Shown one piece after another: positions 11,196-22,189 of a stretch of 64,000 nucleotides of DNA (its first letter is position 1; the number at the start of each line of letters is the position of its first letter). Where the stretch lies: positions 1,831,001-1,895,000 of the forward strand of contig CANTAL010000024.1 of NCBI GenBank assembly GCA_947650365.1, read 5' to 3'. A program made the position numbers and the translations under genes. The stretch comes from Chamaelirium japonicum. Its lineage: Eukaryota > Streptophyta > Magnoliopsida > Liliales > Melanthiaceae. The notes under the pieces were generated by a model. The model was not told the DNA's origin. It saw only the letters and a program-made list of their open reading frames with translations, and searched no databases.

Positions 11196-12733
11196 GAAGT
11201 AAGAAGGAATCTAAATTCCAAAACTCCACAGAAGAGAGAGAAGAAGAGAGAAGATAACGAAGAGATAAATAAAGAGATAAAAGAGAAGAAGTCCTGCTCC
11301 AGTCCATTGGCCACGGGTATAAGTGTGAAGTAAGAAGGAATCTAAATTCCAAATCTCCACAGAAGAGAGAGAAGAAGAGAGCTTAAATATAGAGCAAGAC
11401 TAAAAATAATATTAGTTAAATAATCTCTCCCATTCAGTATGAACATGTCGAGCCCAGCCGATCAATTACAAAAAAACGGAGAGAGAAACGAAGACAGAAG
11501 AGAGAGAAGAAGAGAGAAAAGAACAGAGAGACAAATAAAGAGAGAAGAGAGAAGAAGTCCTGCTCCAATCCATTTGCCACGGGTATAGGTGTGAAGTAAG
11601 AAGGAATCTAAATTCCAAAACTCCAGTTCTCAATAATATAATTAAATCTTTTTATTCTCTTCTCTCTATTTCTCTCTCTTTTATCTTCTCTTCTCTCTTC
11701 ATTTTCTTGCGACTGGTCGACTGGGCTCGATATGTTCGTACTGATAACGTGTTGTGAGATGGAAGAAAGAGAGAAAAGAACAAAGAGATAAACGAGGAGA
11801 GAAGTGAGAAGAAGTCCTGCTTAGGCCCTAAGTAATCTCCCATAGATTAGGATTTGTCGTAGATTGCTTAGTCCCTAAGTAATCTTTCCCAATAAGTAAT
11901 ATACCTGTGGCCTCTCCAATCCATTGGCCACGGGTATAGGTGTGAAGTAAAAAGGAATGTAAATTCCAAAACTCCACTTCTTAATATTTATATGACTCCA
12001 TTAGGGTGGGCATATTTGATAGCTCTCCCTTTTTCCCATCTCGCAACATATTATCAGCACGACCATGTCGAGCCGAGCCGACCAGTCATAAGAAAATGGA
12101 GAGAGAAATAAAGATAGAAGTGGAGTTTTGGAATTTATATTCTTTCTTACTTCATATATATACCCGTAGATAATGGACTGGAGCATGACTTCTTCTCTCT
12201 TTTCTCTTCGTTTATCTCTCCGTTCTCTTCTCACTTCTTTTCTTTCTTCTGTCTTCGTTTCTTTCTCTATTTTCTTGTGACTGGTCAGCTAGGCTCGATA
12301 TGTTCGTACTGATAACGTGTTGTGAGATTAAATAAGTATAATAAATAAAGAGATGGTAGAGATCTGATGGGTCGTATAAATATTAAGAAGTGGAGTTTTG
12401 GAATTTAGTTTCCTTCTTACTTCATAACAATACCCGTGGTGAATAGACTGGAGTAAGAGTTCTTCTATCTTCTCTCTTCGTTTATCTCTCCGTTCTCTTC
12501 TCTCTTCTTTGAAGAATATACGACCCCTTTAGGGTAGGGCACGTTTGACAGCTCTTTTCTCCCATCTCAAAACACGTTATCCGTACGAACATGTCGAAGA
12601 GAGAAGAAGTTCTGCAATCAATTAAATATTTATTTAATTAGATTCCATAAGGCTCGATATATTCGTGCTAATAATGTGTTGTGAGATGGGAGAAAGAGAG
12701 AGCCGTCAAATGTGCCCCACCCATAAAGGGTAG
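11196..12733. repeat. Left block of the LTR-derived complex array
   Basis: This is a mixture of array pieces in both directions. Primer-binding-site landmarks in plus orientation occur near 11437, 12052 and 12585, and in minus orientation near 11740, 12300 and 12660. Other recognisable parts are the internal tail (GAAGTAAGAAGGAATCTAAA), GA/CT-rich runs and the LTR core (ATAGATTGCTTAG). A fold-back junction (GATAGAAGTGGAG) lies at 12114-12126. The block ends inside a minus-oriented small LTR (12677-12733) that was split by element 3. The open frames here are low-complexity and not genes. Confidence 0.85.
12729..12733. other. Left target-site duplication of element 3
   Basis: GGTAG lies at 12729-12733 and again at 34660-34664. 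The next two bases (TA) also match on both sides, so the duplication could be read as 7 bp. The undisrupted array consensus (AAAGGGGTAGTATATTATT at about 44495) shows this was one site. Confidence 0.8.
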
Positions 12734-13345
12734 TATGGGGGGAAATTTCCGAGCCGCCTTGATCGAGAATCCCACCCCACAGCCTTGATTGAATTTGATG
12801 GTTTGTAGAGTTAGAGATTATAGAGTTAAGAAGGAGAGAGATGACACACGGAGTTATTGTCGAAGTTCGGTCTTACGACCTACGTCTCCGGGCGAGAGGT
12901 GCCACCTGATCTTCACTATAATATGAATATAAAGTGTGGGGCGTTCTCTCGACAGGCCGAGAGAAGCTTTTTACAGTGGGGGTTGCACGGAGCAACAAGG
13001 AAAGAAACTAGGAGAAGAGAAGTAAGCTCTTGCACTTGCTCTGGATCTGGAATCCCTCGTCCTCTGATCGAATAACCAACCCTTTTTCTGGATGCCTTGG
13101 GGGTCCTTTTATAGCATAGGCACGTGCCCGATATGGCAGTGATGACGTGGTGCTGATGATGTGGCACTGGTTCTGGGCCTCCTTGCTGGGCCCTTATTGG
13201 GCCGTTGTTCGGGCCCAATAAGGGGGAGGGCTTGATCTGCGAGCCCCGTAGAGTGGGCCCATGAACCCGGGTGGGCTTACCCACTTGGGCCGTTGCACGG
13301 GCCCATGCCGCTCTGATCCGGTCCGGTATAATTTTTGCACCCACA
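12734..13345 (-). mobile_element. 3' LTR of element 3
   Basis: Read on the minus strand it begins TGTGGGTGCAAAAATT and ends TTTCCCCCCATA. It equals the right LTR in length and differs at about 19 sites by hand count (about 16 transitions). A TATA box (TATAAAAG, minus) lies at 13106-13113. If a TG...CA end is required, the left boundary is 12736. Confidence 0.9.
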
Positions 13346-13360
13346 GTTACCCCCTCCCAG
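13346..13360 (-). other. Polypurine tract of element 3
   Basis: On the minus strand CTGGGAGGGGGTAAC directly precedes the LTR tip TGTGGG. Its last ten bases are the same as in element 2. Confidence 0.8.
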
Positions 13361-13483
13361 TCGGGTCAGGACCCCCATGGGTCGGCTGGGATTCCAAGGT
13401 GCAAACGCCTTAGGATCCTAGCATGGTTGGCAAGGGCCGTCGGTGCCGCGGTTCGTATTAGCAGAGTCTCCTTCTGCCGATGC

Positions 13484-13765
13484 CGAGACCCTTTTGGCGC
13501 GAGCCAAAAAGTCTCGGTTTTGCAAGGGGGCATTTCCGAAAAAGCAGTGGGTTTTCCGACCGAGTGGATACCGAGAGGATACCGAGGGGGTTCCGAGAGG
13601 ATACCGAGAGGGTACTGAGAGGGTACCGAGACCCTTTTGGTGCAAGCCAAAAAGTCTCGATTTTGCAAGGGGGTGTTTCCGAAAAAGCAGTGTGTTTTTC
13701 GACCGAGTGGATACCGAGAGGGTACCGAGAGCATACCGAGAGGGTACCGAGACCCTTTTGGTGAA
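13484..13765 (-). repeat. Duplicated block of short repeats in element 3
   Basis: A block starting GAGACCCTTTTGG is present at about 13486-13627 and again at 13628-13750, with a third start at 13750. Each contains CCAAAAAGTCTCG, GCAAGGGGG and a run of roughly 15-bp units such as GAGAGGATACC. It is non-coding in appearance. 13361-13483 shows nothing recognisable. Confidence 0.8.
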
Positions 13766-13931
13766 AGAACAGCTTTTATCTTTTTCTTTTCTTTCTATCT
13801 CTATTTCCTTTCTTTGCTTCCCTCTTTCCTTTCTTTTGCTTTTGATTTTCATTCACGTGAGACCCCGCTCTCTCTTTCCTTTCTTTTGCTTTTGATTTTC
13901 ATTCACGTGAGACCCCACTCTCTCTTTCCTT
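13766..13931. repeat. CT-rich repeats of element 3, left of element 2
   Basis: Pyrimidine-rich sequence with two near-identical copies of a roughly 50-bp unit (TCTCTTTCCTTTCTTTTGC ... CACGTGAGACCCC). Element 2 inserted in this tract, which continues at 27141-27300 with related units containing CACGTGAGA and GAGAGCAGCG. Confidence 0.8.
13927..13931. other. TSD of element 2, left copy
   Basis: TCCTT at 13927-13931 is repeated exactly at 27136-27140, the 5-bp duplication expected of a gypsy-type integrase. Confidence 0.93.
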
Positions 13932-14717
13932 TGTGGGTGCAAATTTTGGCAGAAGTTTACCAACCACCATGGGACCCACCGGCCCTGCCTGGTGGGTCCA
14001 CGAAGACCACCGCGGGAACCACCGGCCCTGCCTGGTGGGCCCACGAGGACCACCGCGGGACCCATCGGCCCCGCCTGGTGGGCCCACGAGAACCACCGCG
14101 GGACCTACCGGCCCTGCCTGGTGGGCCCACGAGGACTACCACGGGACCCACCGGCCCTGCCTGGTGGGCCCACGAGGACCACCGCAGGACCCACCGGCCC
14201 TGCCTGGTAGGCCCACAAGCCTGTGGAATCCCCCAGGAGACGGTAGCGGGGCCCGCCAGCTTTACCTGGAGAATCCCCAGATACAATAGCAGAAAACCGC
14301 CATTTACTACCAGAAGATCCTATAAATAGCAGAGCCTTCGAATGTAAATGGATCCGAAAATTCTGATTTCCACTCTGAGATCTGATTTTCAGAACCAGAG
14401 CTCTGGAATTTCTCAACTTTCCATCTTCCATCTCTCTTTGATCTTCTCCTCTCCTTTGAAGAGATCAAAGTTGATTCAGTGATATTCAGCCTGTCGAGAT
14501 CACTTCGATACAAGTGTTAGTGAATTCGGGTTGCTCCCTATAGCAAGGAGACGTAGGCTTCGGCTGAACTCCGAGATCATTTCTCTTGTCAAACTCTCTC
14601 TGATTGCATATCAAAAACTGTAACTCCAATCGACAGATCGATCAACGATCTCCGACTCCAACTTCAATTGACTGGTGAGGCGAAGTCTTCGGGTCGGCAC
14701 GAAGATTTTCCCCCACA
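13932..14717 (+). mobile_element. 5' LTR of element 2
   Basis: It begins TGTGGGTGCAAATTTTGG and ends TTTTCCCCCACA. About six 43-bp repeats occupy U3 (13968-14212; core CCGGCCCTGCCTGGTGGGCC), each with self-complementary GGGCCC and CCGG stretches. The TATA box TATAAATA is at 14321-14328, so the genomic RNA should start roughly 30 bases downstream. Confidence 0.95.
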
Positions 14718-14720
14718 GTT

Positions 14721-14737
14721 TGGCGCCGTCTGTGGGA
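14721..14737 (+). other. Primer-binding site of element 2
   Basis: TGGCGCCGTCTGTGGGA lies three bases after the LTR. The first ten bases match the complement of a tRNA 3' end of the type ...ACGGCGCCA (as in plant tRNA-Asp, from memory), but the next bases do not fit that tRNA, so the primer is uncertain. Element 3 has TGGTGCCGTCTGTGGGA. The leader 14738-14881 shows no other feature. Confidence 0.8.
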
Positions 14738-14881
14738 TCCGAGCAAAAAGTCGAGCTCTCTCCACTACTACTTGATCGGTTGAGCATACAACCGATCTTG
14801 ATAGCCAAACTTCCTCGCCCTCTCGGTTGATCAGACAACTGATCGGACGTCGGCACTCTCGTTGCACCCTTCGTCCTCTGA

Positions 14882-17356
14882 ATGGCGAGAACCAAACACC
14901 AGGGTCAACCAGAAGGAAGTAACACTCAACAACAAGCTCGTCCTGAACTCGTTCAATGAGTCAAAGGCTCAACTTCGGACAGCCCCTTGCTGTCCCGGTC
15001 CCGGAGATGGGGGTTCGGTCAGGGAGTGGGAGATCTGTCGATCAACCGATCCCTCATCCCGCACGACAGTCAATTGGGCAAACAACCCCCGCTCCAGCTG
15101 AAGATCCTCCATCGACCTATCAAATTTCAGTGGTCGACTTCCAACTCCTCCAATTGGCGAAGCAAAACGCCACCCTCACCACCGAGAGGGATGCTCTCAA
15201 GAGAGCAGCTTCCGAAGCTGGGATTGCTCTACCTATCCCCTCTACAAGTGAGAGGGTCGATCTTCCTCGATATTCAATCCACTCCGAACAACGGAGGTCC
15301 ATGGGTACTGCTGCCCTCGAGAGGATTCGACGTGATCCAACTCCCTCTGCTACCCCCTGGAAGCAGAGTGTTTGGGACCGTCTCGATGACGAGTCTTCTC
15401 AATCTTCTTCTGGCCATAACTGCGACAAAAGGGAACCTTCAAAACTCAACACACCAAGGAAGCACCAAATGAAAGGCGCTCCTTCAAAGAGTAGAGTCTC
15501 TCCTTCCATTCCACCTCAATGTAGACTTGGATCAGACCTTCGACATCGACTTCAACCGGCAAATACTTCAATGCCAGAACGAGACCTTGCAATCTTGCCC
15601 CTTGACCCGCATCTAGGTCGGGGACACGGTCGTAGAGATGGGTATTCATCCGCCGGACCTCTCCATCGAAGTCTCTTCGAGATGACCTTTCCAAGGGGAT
15701 GGAGAACTCCCATCCTTCCCAAATTCAACTGCATCAGAGGAGATCCAACTCTCCATATACTTGCCTTCAAGCAAGCCTTGACGCCGCACGAAGAAGAAAA
15801 CAATGTACTCTGTCGCACCTTTGCGGGAAGTCTCGATGAGCCGTCGCTCGACTGGTATCACAATCTTCGAGCAGGGTCCATCATCCAGTTTGATGTTTTA
15901 GCTAAACTCTTCGTGCAGCATTATCAGCTCAATCTGGAGCCCGAGAAGAAACTCGACTCTCTCTATCGGCTAAGAATGGGTGCTGACGAGACTCTCCGAA
16001 GTTTCACTAGGAGGTTTCGCAACGAGCATGCTGCCCTCTCTGGAAGACATTTGGATGATGAAGCCATCATGTTGGCTTTTCAGAATGCTCTCCGCTTCGA
16101 TCTACACATCTACAACGACTTCATCCGCAATCCCCCTCCTTCTCTGGGTGCTATGTTCGATCGAATCCAGAGAGAGATCGAGGTCGAAGACGATCAAGTC
16201 GCTCGAAAAGGGCAAGAAACAAAACGAAGGCCTGCGGAGAGAGAAGCTCCCAAGTATGCTGCCAAGGCTCACAACGCTGAGGCAGCAGCCCCTCCAGCCA
16301 ACAAACGATCAAAGAATGACGGGCGTCGATCTCCAACAAAGACCACTTTCACCGAGTGGAATATACCGGTCGAACAAATACTCGACCGCATTCAACACGA
16401 GGAATTCCTTCGAAGGCCCAATCCACTTCAGCCTAACACAAAGTTCACTGCCGACAAAACTGTTTATTACGATTTCCATCGGAGCCATGGCCATTCCACC
16501 GATCGGTGCTATCGGCTAAAGTTTCACCTCGAAGACTTGCTGAGAGAAGGCCACCTCCATGAATTCACCAGAGAAGGACAAGATCAACGTCAATCCTCTG
16601 CAAAGGGGAAAGAGGCTTGCTGGATTCATCAAATCTCTTCCAACCCATCATCTCTCACCGTGAATGCCAATATCTTTGGCATTCATGGATCATTGCACAA
16701 CCAAGCAGTGACCGGGAAAGAAGTCGATCGGCAGATTCGGCACATCTTCCATGTTCGATCTACTGCAAATAAAGAAGATACCTGGATCGAGAAGCCCATC
16801 GAAGGTCTTGCTTGGCCGTCCATCGTCTTCAACGACACTGATCTTCAAGGAGTTCATACTCCACATCGAGACCCCCTGGTTTTGAAACTCATCATCGACG
16901 GAAGCACCGTCAATCGGATCCTCATCGACACCGGGAGTTCTATCGACATTATGTTCTCAGACTGCTTCAAACGTCTGGGACATAAATATCAAAGCCTCGA
17001 CGTCGTCCCGACCGTGATCACTGGCTTCAACGGTGAACAAAGCATCACGGTGGGCGAATCGAGATTCACTCTGGACCTCAGCTGAGAGACTCGAGTCTCG
17101 GTGAGGTTTGCCATTGTCGAAGGGGTCTCCAGTTACAACGCCATCCTCGGGGCGACCCTTCCTCCACCAGATCAATGCCATCTCCTCCTCTTACCACCAA
17201 CTACTCAAGTTTGCAACTAGAGAAGGCATCGTCTGCATTCAAGGCGATCAACAATCTGGAAGGTCTTGTGAGGCTGCTGCGGCTAAGACAGATCGAAAGA
17301 TCAACATTGCTCCTCCAAAGCGGCCGCGAGATGAAGCTGGTCCCTCTTCTAAATAG
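14882..17356 (+). pseudogene. gag-pro: gag-protease of element 2 (broken)
   Basis: The likely start is the ATG at 14882 (MARTKHQGQPEG), like the MVRAST start of element 3. That frame stops at 14957-14959, where ATGA overlaps the ATG (14956) of the long frame 14956-17085, so one frameshift seems to split the N-terminus. From 14956: a predicted coiled coil (FQLLQLAKQNATLTTERDAL) near residues 60-85, the capsid-like gag domain at about 240-410 (FAGSLDEPSLDWY, RRFRNEH), a finger-like segment with the first Cys changed to Tyr (YYDFHRSHGH), and the protease with IDTGSS (Asp codon 16927-16929). A TGA at 17083 and a one-base gain near 17150 break the protease. The last piece ends at a TAG (17354-17356), shared with element 1 and possibly read through. 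Confidence 0.9.
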
Positions 17357-17362
17357 CAATCA
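17354..17362 (+). promoter_or_regulatory. Putative UAG readthrough site, element 2
   Basis: The junction reads AAA-TAG-CAA-TCA and is in frame with the RT that follows. TAG-CAA-TCA fits UAG-CAR-YYA, the context of leaky stops in tobamoviruses and of the stop suppressed in the soybean retroelement SIRE1. The same stop is present in element 1 (1759-1761). That two divergent copies share it argues against chance damage. Readthrough itself is inferred. Confidence 0.55.
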
Positions 17363-20300
17363 AAGGAGATTCCGCTAACAGAACCTCCACCAATCGAATG
17401 GGAAGCGTTACCTTCAATTGAAGAAATCATCTCAATCAACATCAGCAGCGGAGATCTCCCTCGACAGACTTTCATTGGTACCGGTCTTAGCGACGCAGAA
17501 GCGCAAGACATGGTATCCTTCCTCAAGTCCAATATCGACGTCTTCGCTTGGTGTTTCGAAGACATGCCTGGCATCAATCCAGATGACGCTTGTCACCGAC
17601 TTACGATCAAAGAAGAGGTGAAGCCTGTCAAGCAAAAGCCACGCACCATCCGACCAGAGCTGCAAGTTGCTGTTCAAGAAGAAATCACCAAGCTACTCGC
17701 AGCAGGCTTCATCCGTGAAGTAAAGTATCCTACCTGGATCTCTAACATAGTTGTTGTTCCAAAGAAGAATGGGAAAGTCAGAGTCTGCATCGACTTCACC
17801 AACCTCAACAAGGCTTGCCCCAAAGACTCATTTCCCATGCCAAGGATCGATAGACTCGTCGATGCCACTGCTGGCCACGAGCTATTGTCTTTCATGGATG
17901 GGTATTCTGGATATAATCAAATTCCACTTCATCCAGACGATCAAGAGAAGACTTGCTTCGTGACTAGCCAAGGTCTCTACTGCTACAATGTAATGCCGTT
18001 TGGCCTCAAAAATGCTGGATCTACCTATCAAAGGCTAGTCACCAAGATGTTCAAAAACCAGATCAGTCGCAACGTCGAAGTATATATTGATGATCTCCTC
18101 ACCAAGAGCTCCGTGCGAAGCAAGCATCTTTCCGATCTGGCGGAAACCTTTCAAGTTCTTCGAAAATATCGTATGAAGCTCAATCCAGCTAAGTGCGCTT
18201 TCAGAGTTCAATCGGGCAAATTCCTGGGTCACCTTGTGACCAGGAGGGGTATCGAAGCTAATCCCGACCAAATCCGAGCAGTTCTGGATATGCCTTCACC
18301 TACAAATCGAAAAGAAGTTCAACGCCTCACTGGAAGGTTAGCAGCACTCAATCGATTCATCTCAAAATCTTCCGACAAGTGCAAACCCCTCTTCGACAAA
18401 CTACAAAAGGCGGATACATCCGGCTGGAGCCCAATCTGTGAAGAAGCATTTCAAAGCATCAAGAAATATCTGGTGCAAGCTCCTAACTTGATGGCTCCAC
18501 TTCCAGAAGAAGACTTATGGCTTTATCTCGCCGTCACTGATCAAGCAATCAGTGCGGTCCTAGTTAGTAGGAGAGAAGGAATAGAGCATCCAGTCTATTA
18601 TATCAGCCACACTCTTCTTCCGGCTGAAACTCGCTACTCAAAAACTGAGAAGGTCATACTGGCTTTACTCACTGCATCATGTCGTCTACAAATTTATTTC
18701 GTCTCCCACCAGATCACTGTCATCTCTGAACACCCCCTCAAAGATATTGTTGACAAAGCTGGTAGGGCTGGTCGAATGATGGGTGATCGAAATGAGTGCT
18801 CTGGGGATTCAATTCGAATCTCGCACTTCTATCAAAGGTCAAGCAGTTGCTGATTTCCTAGCTGACTTCCCAGTTGAAGACCCCATCACTTGGGAAGAAG
18901 ATGTCGACATGCGCTTAGAAGATGAGGACAATACTCCAATCAACCTTGCAACAAAAATTGATCCAAGTCTCGAAGCTATTACTGCAACTCCTCCATGGAA
19001 GCTTTATACTGATGGAGCTTTAAGTTCGATCGGTTCGGGAACTGGGATAGTCTTAGTATCCCCCGAATTTGATCATCTACAGAAGGCCACTCTCCTAGGG
19101 TTCAACGCCACCAACAACGAAGCTGAATACGAAGCACTCATTTCCGGACTCGAAAAGGCGGAATCCCTAGGGGTAGACCGAATCATCGTATACAGCGACT
19201 CCCAGTTGATCATAAGGCAAATCAATGGAGAGTATACAGCTCGTGAAGAAAGAATGCAACTCTATTTAGCCTTAGTACGACGTCTTCAACAACGTTTTAC
19301 TATTACTGAGTTCGTTCAAATCCCAAGAGCAGAAAACCGAGAAGCAGATGCCTTAGCCAATGCGGCCTCAGTTCTGGGAGACTCACTCGGAGGAAGGCAA
19401 ATACAGATCGATTATCAAGAAATACCCAAGACCATCCCCGATCAACAGATCCTTGCTACTTCTAAGAGATCTGGGGGTGGAGATCAATTGAGGTCAAGCC
19501 TTACTACAAATGAGTTCGAAGATTGGCGACAGTCGATTTTTGACTTCTTCAAATATGGCAAAGTACCAGAAGATCCCAATCAAGCTCGAAGACTTCAAAG
19601 AAAACTTCCTTGCTATACTGTTCAAGGAGAAGATCTATATTTCAAATCTCACAACGGGATGTTGCTCAAGTGCCTTGGTCCCGAGCAAGCACAGGCCATC
19701 CTGATTGATATCCATTCTGGAGCTTGTGGGAATCATTCGGGAGGAAGATCTCTTGAAGCCAAGACGAAGCTGTAAGGTTACTACTGCCCTACAATGACAA
19801 GAGATGCTCGACAAGTTGTTCAAAGATGCGAGCCATGCCAAAGACACGCTCGAGCTATCCATCTCCCTGCAGATGAGCTTCATCAACTATCAAGTCCCTG
19901 GCCATTCCATCAATGGGGGTTAGATTTCTTGGGTCCTTTCCCCCCAACTCCGAGCAAGAAAAAGTATCTACTGCTCGCCACGGATTACTTCACTAAATGG
20001 GTTGAAGCTGTGCCCCTCTTCCGAGAGACTGACGACGAAGTGATCAAATTCATTCGGCACAACATCTTCTCAAGGTTCGGCAAACCTCAAGTTCTTGTTG
20101 CTGACAATGGAGCTCAATTCGACTCTGACAAGTTCCGTGAGTTTTGTCTGAACAACGGAATCAAGCTCTTCTACTCAACTCCAAGGTACCCTCAATGCAA
20201 TGGTCAAGCTGAAGCCTCCAATAGAGCAATTCTTGGTATACTCAAGAAAAAACTCGACAACAAGAAGGGATTGTAGGAACAAATCCTACCTGAAGTTCTT

Positions 20301-20759
20301 TGGGGGTATCGCACAACACCGAGAAGATCAACAGGGTTCTCACCTTTTCGTCTAACATATGGATCGAAAGCAGTACTCCCAACAGAAAACATATCAAATA
20401 CTCTGAAGACCAGAGCAGTTGAAGAAGGAATCAACAAAGAGCTTCGGATCAATGATCTAGACTTCTCTGAAGAACTACGAGACCAAGCTTCCCTTCGTGT
20501 GGCCAAGTACCAGCAGAAGATCAAACAAGCATACGACCAAAAGGTTTACAAGAGAAAATTCCCAATCGGCAGTCTGGTTCTCAGAGCTGTTTTTTACAAC
20601 ACTAAGGAGCATAGCAGTGGAAAACTAGCTCCCAACTGGGAAGGACCCTATATTGTCGAATCAGTAGGAGGCAAAGGCTCTTACAGACTGATCTCACCAG
20701 AAGGAGATAAATTGCCTCGAGCTTGGAATTCTAGACATCTCAAGTTATTCTATCCATGA
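17357..20759 (+). pseudogene. pol: pol of element 2: RT, RNase H, second RNase H, integrase (broken)
   Basis: The open part 17510-18853 covers reverse transcriptase (CIDFTNLNKACPKD, MPFGLKNAGSTYQ, active site YIDD at 18083-18094) and most of the linked RNase H. A 5-base deletion near 18778 shifts the frame to 18783-19775, which holds the Tat-type second RNase H (YTDGALSS near 19000, NNEAEYEAL, YSDSQ near 19195, NREADALA) and the first half of the integrase zinc finger (HSGACGNHSGG). A TAA at 19773 interrupts it. The frame continues from 19794 with CEPCQ, LDFLGP, DNGAQFDS and GQAEASNRAI (the D, D and E motifs) to a TAG at 20274 (TGG in element 1). It ends with the GPY-like module and stop at 20757-20759. 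All catalytic residues are readable, so the damage looks recent. Confidence 0.93.
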
Positions 20760-20775
20760 TGTAAATACCATGATG

Positions 20776-20781
20776 AATAAA
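20776..20781 (+). promoter_or_regulatory. AATAAA poly(A)-like signal after pol, element 2
   Basis: AATAAA lies 17 bases after the pol stop, at the same spacing as in element 1. Conservation between two damaged copies suggests it belonged to the ancestor. Its use is inferred. Confidence 0.35.
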
Positions 20782-20875
20782 GTTCTCTTTCAAATGTTCA
20801 AATATGCAAGTGTTCAGTTTTTCAATTCAAGTTCTGAAGCAGTTCCAAATTATCCATATTCATGTTACCAGGTCT

Positions 20876-21180
20876 TTTAACAAGTTTGGGTGTTAGAGTT
20901 GCGACTCAACCCCTTACTAGCAAATGTTAAACTGACCCTATTCAAGTTACCAAGTCTTTTAACAAGTTTGGGTGTTAGAGTTGCGACTCAACCCCTTACT
21001 GGCAAATGTGAAATTGACCTTCAAATTTCAATATTCAATTTCAATCAATTTCGATATCGTCTAACATGTTTGGGTGCTTGAGTTGCGACTCAACCCCTCA
21101 CATACAAGTGTTGCACGAATTCCAATTCAATGTTCAAGTTACAAGTTTGGGTAATCGAGTTGCGACTCGACCCCTTACAT
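20876..21180 (+). repeat. Hairpin repeats between pol and antisense gene, element 2
   Basis: Four copies (near 20878, 20958, 21060 and 21142) share AACAAGTTTGGG or close variants, then a short inverted repeat (GAGTTGCGACTC) and CCCCT. They correspond to the four copies at 5290-5625. They lie where the pol and antisense transcripts would meet. 21181-21361 shows nothing else. Confidence 0.75.
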
Positions 21181-21896
21181 TCAAAAGATTGTATCTATTC
21201 CAATACTATCCAGTACATGATATTAAAGACATTCAACTCAAGAGATCCAATTTTCAAACACCAAAAAAAGATTTCTATTATTATCAAAATATGCCAAGTA
21301 CAGGAGCGAGCTACTACATATCAAGAGTTTACAAGCACAACAACTAAAAAGAAGAAAAGTCTCAAGGCTTGGCCACACTTTGCGCGCGCGACTTCTCTCT
21401 CTCAGATTCAGCACGAGCTTTGCTCGCCACTGAAGCCTTGGAAGATCGAACGCTGGCAACATGGACCCTGAGTGCTTCTGCTGCCTTCTCAGCTGTTTCC
21501 CTGTAGCTCTTGCACTCGCTCCGCATATGCTCCAGCTCCTTCTTATGGGTCTCCTCTTTGGCTGCTGAAGCAGCAAGTTGAGCCTCCAGCTCCGTTATTC
21601 GAGCCACACGGTCGAAGCCCAAGTTCTCAATCCTAAAGAATCGATTCTTCAATTCTTCAAGCTCGTGACCCCGGGCTTCATAACCATTTTTCCCCCTGGC
21701 TCTCCAATTTTTCCTTACGAAGGGCCTCGATCTTGGCCTTCAATGCCTCCTTCTTTGAGGTTAGAAGTTCCCTCAGCTTATCTCTCTCCTCACTTACAGC
21801 CCCCAATTCAGCAGTTAAGCGGGATACTTCAGCTGAAGCTTCTTTTGCTCCCGCCTTCATGGAGAGCTTGGTTGCGACATTCAAAACTGCTGAGTT

Positions 21897-21969
21897 CTGC
21901 AAAAGAACAAAAGAGTTAGAATTATTCTGAAGATACAACTCAGATGATCGATCAAGCAGATGCACCTAC
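21897..21969 (-). other. Intron 2 of the antisense gene, element 2
   Basis: Minus-strand CTGGTG|GTAGGTGCA...TTCTTTTGCAG|AACTCAGC, between codons. The matching intron of element 1 is 6461-6385 (77 bp; GTAAGT...TTGCAG). Confidence 0.78.
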
Positions 21970-22106
21970 CACCAGTTCAAGTCTGTCGAAGGCTTCATCC
22001 AGAGTAGCCCCCGGAAGGTTGTATAGTTTCCGGATTACAGCAGTGGGGTGGTTGATGTCAACATCACCCAAGCTCTTCATCTTCGAAGTCGAGCCAACAG
22101 GCGCAC

Positions 22107-22189
22107 CTGCAATCAACACGAGAGATCAAAGTGTTAGATTATTTCCAAGCTTCAAAGGCAAGACAATCAAGGCAAGTTAGCATAATTAC
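22107..22189 (-). other. Intron 1 of the antisense gene, element 2
   Basis: Minus-strand CTCAG|GTAATTATG...GTTGATTGCAG|GTGCGCC. It splits a glycine codon after its first base. The matching intron of element 1 is 6685-6599 (87 bp), at the same codon position. Confidence 0.75.

Noticed and set aside
11196..12735. Possible array of CRISPR-like direct repeats
   Set aside because: Units vary in size and orientation, are plant LTR pieces, and no cas-like gene exists.
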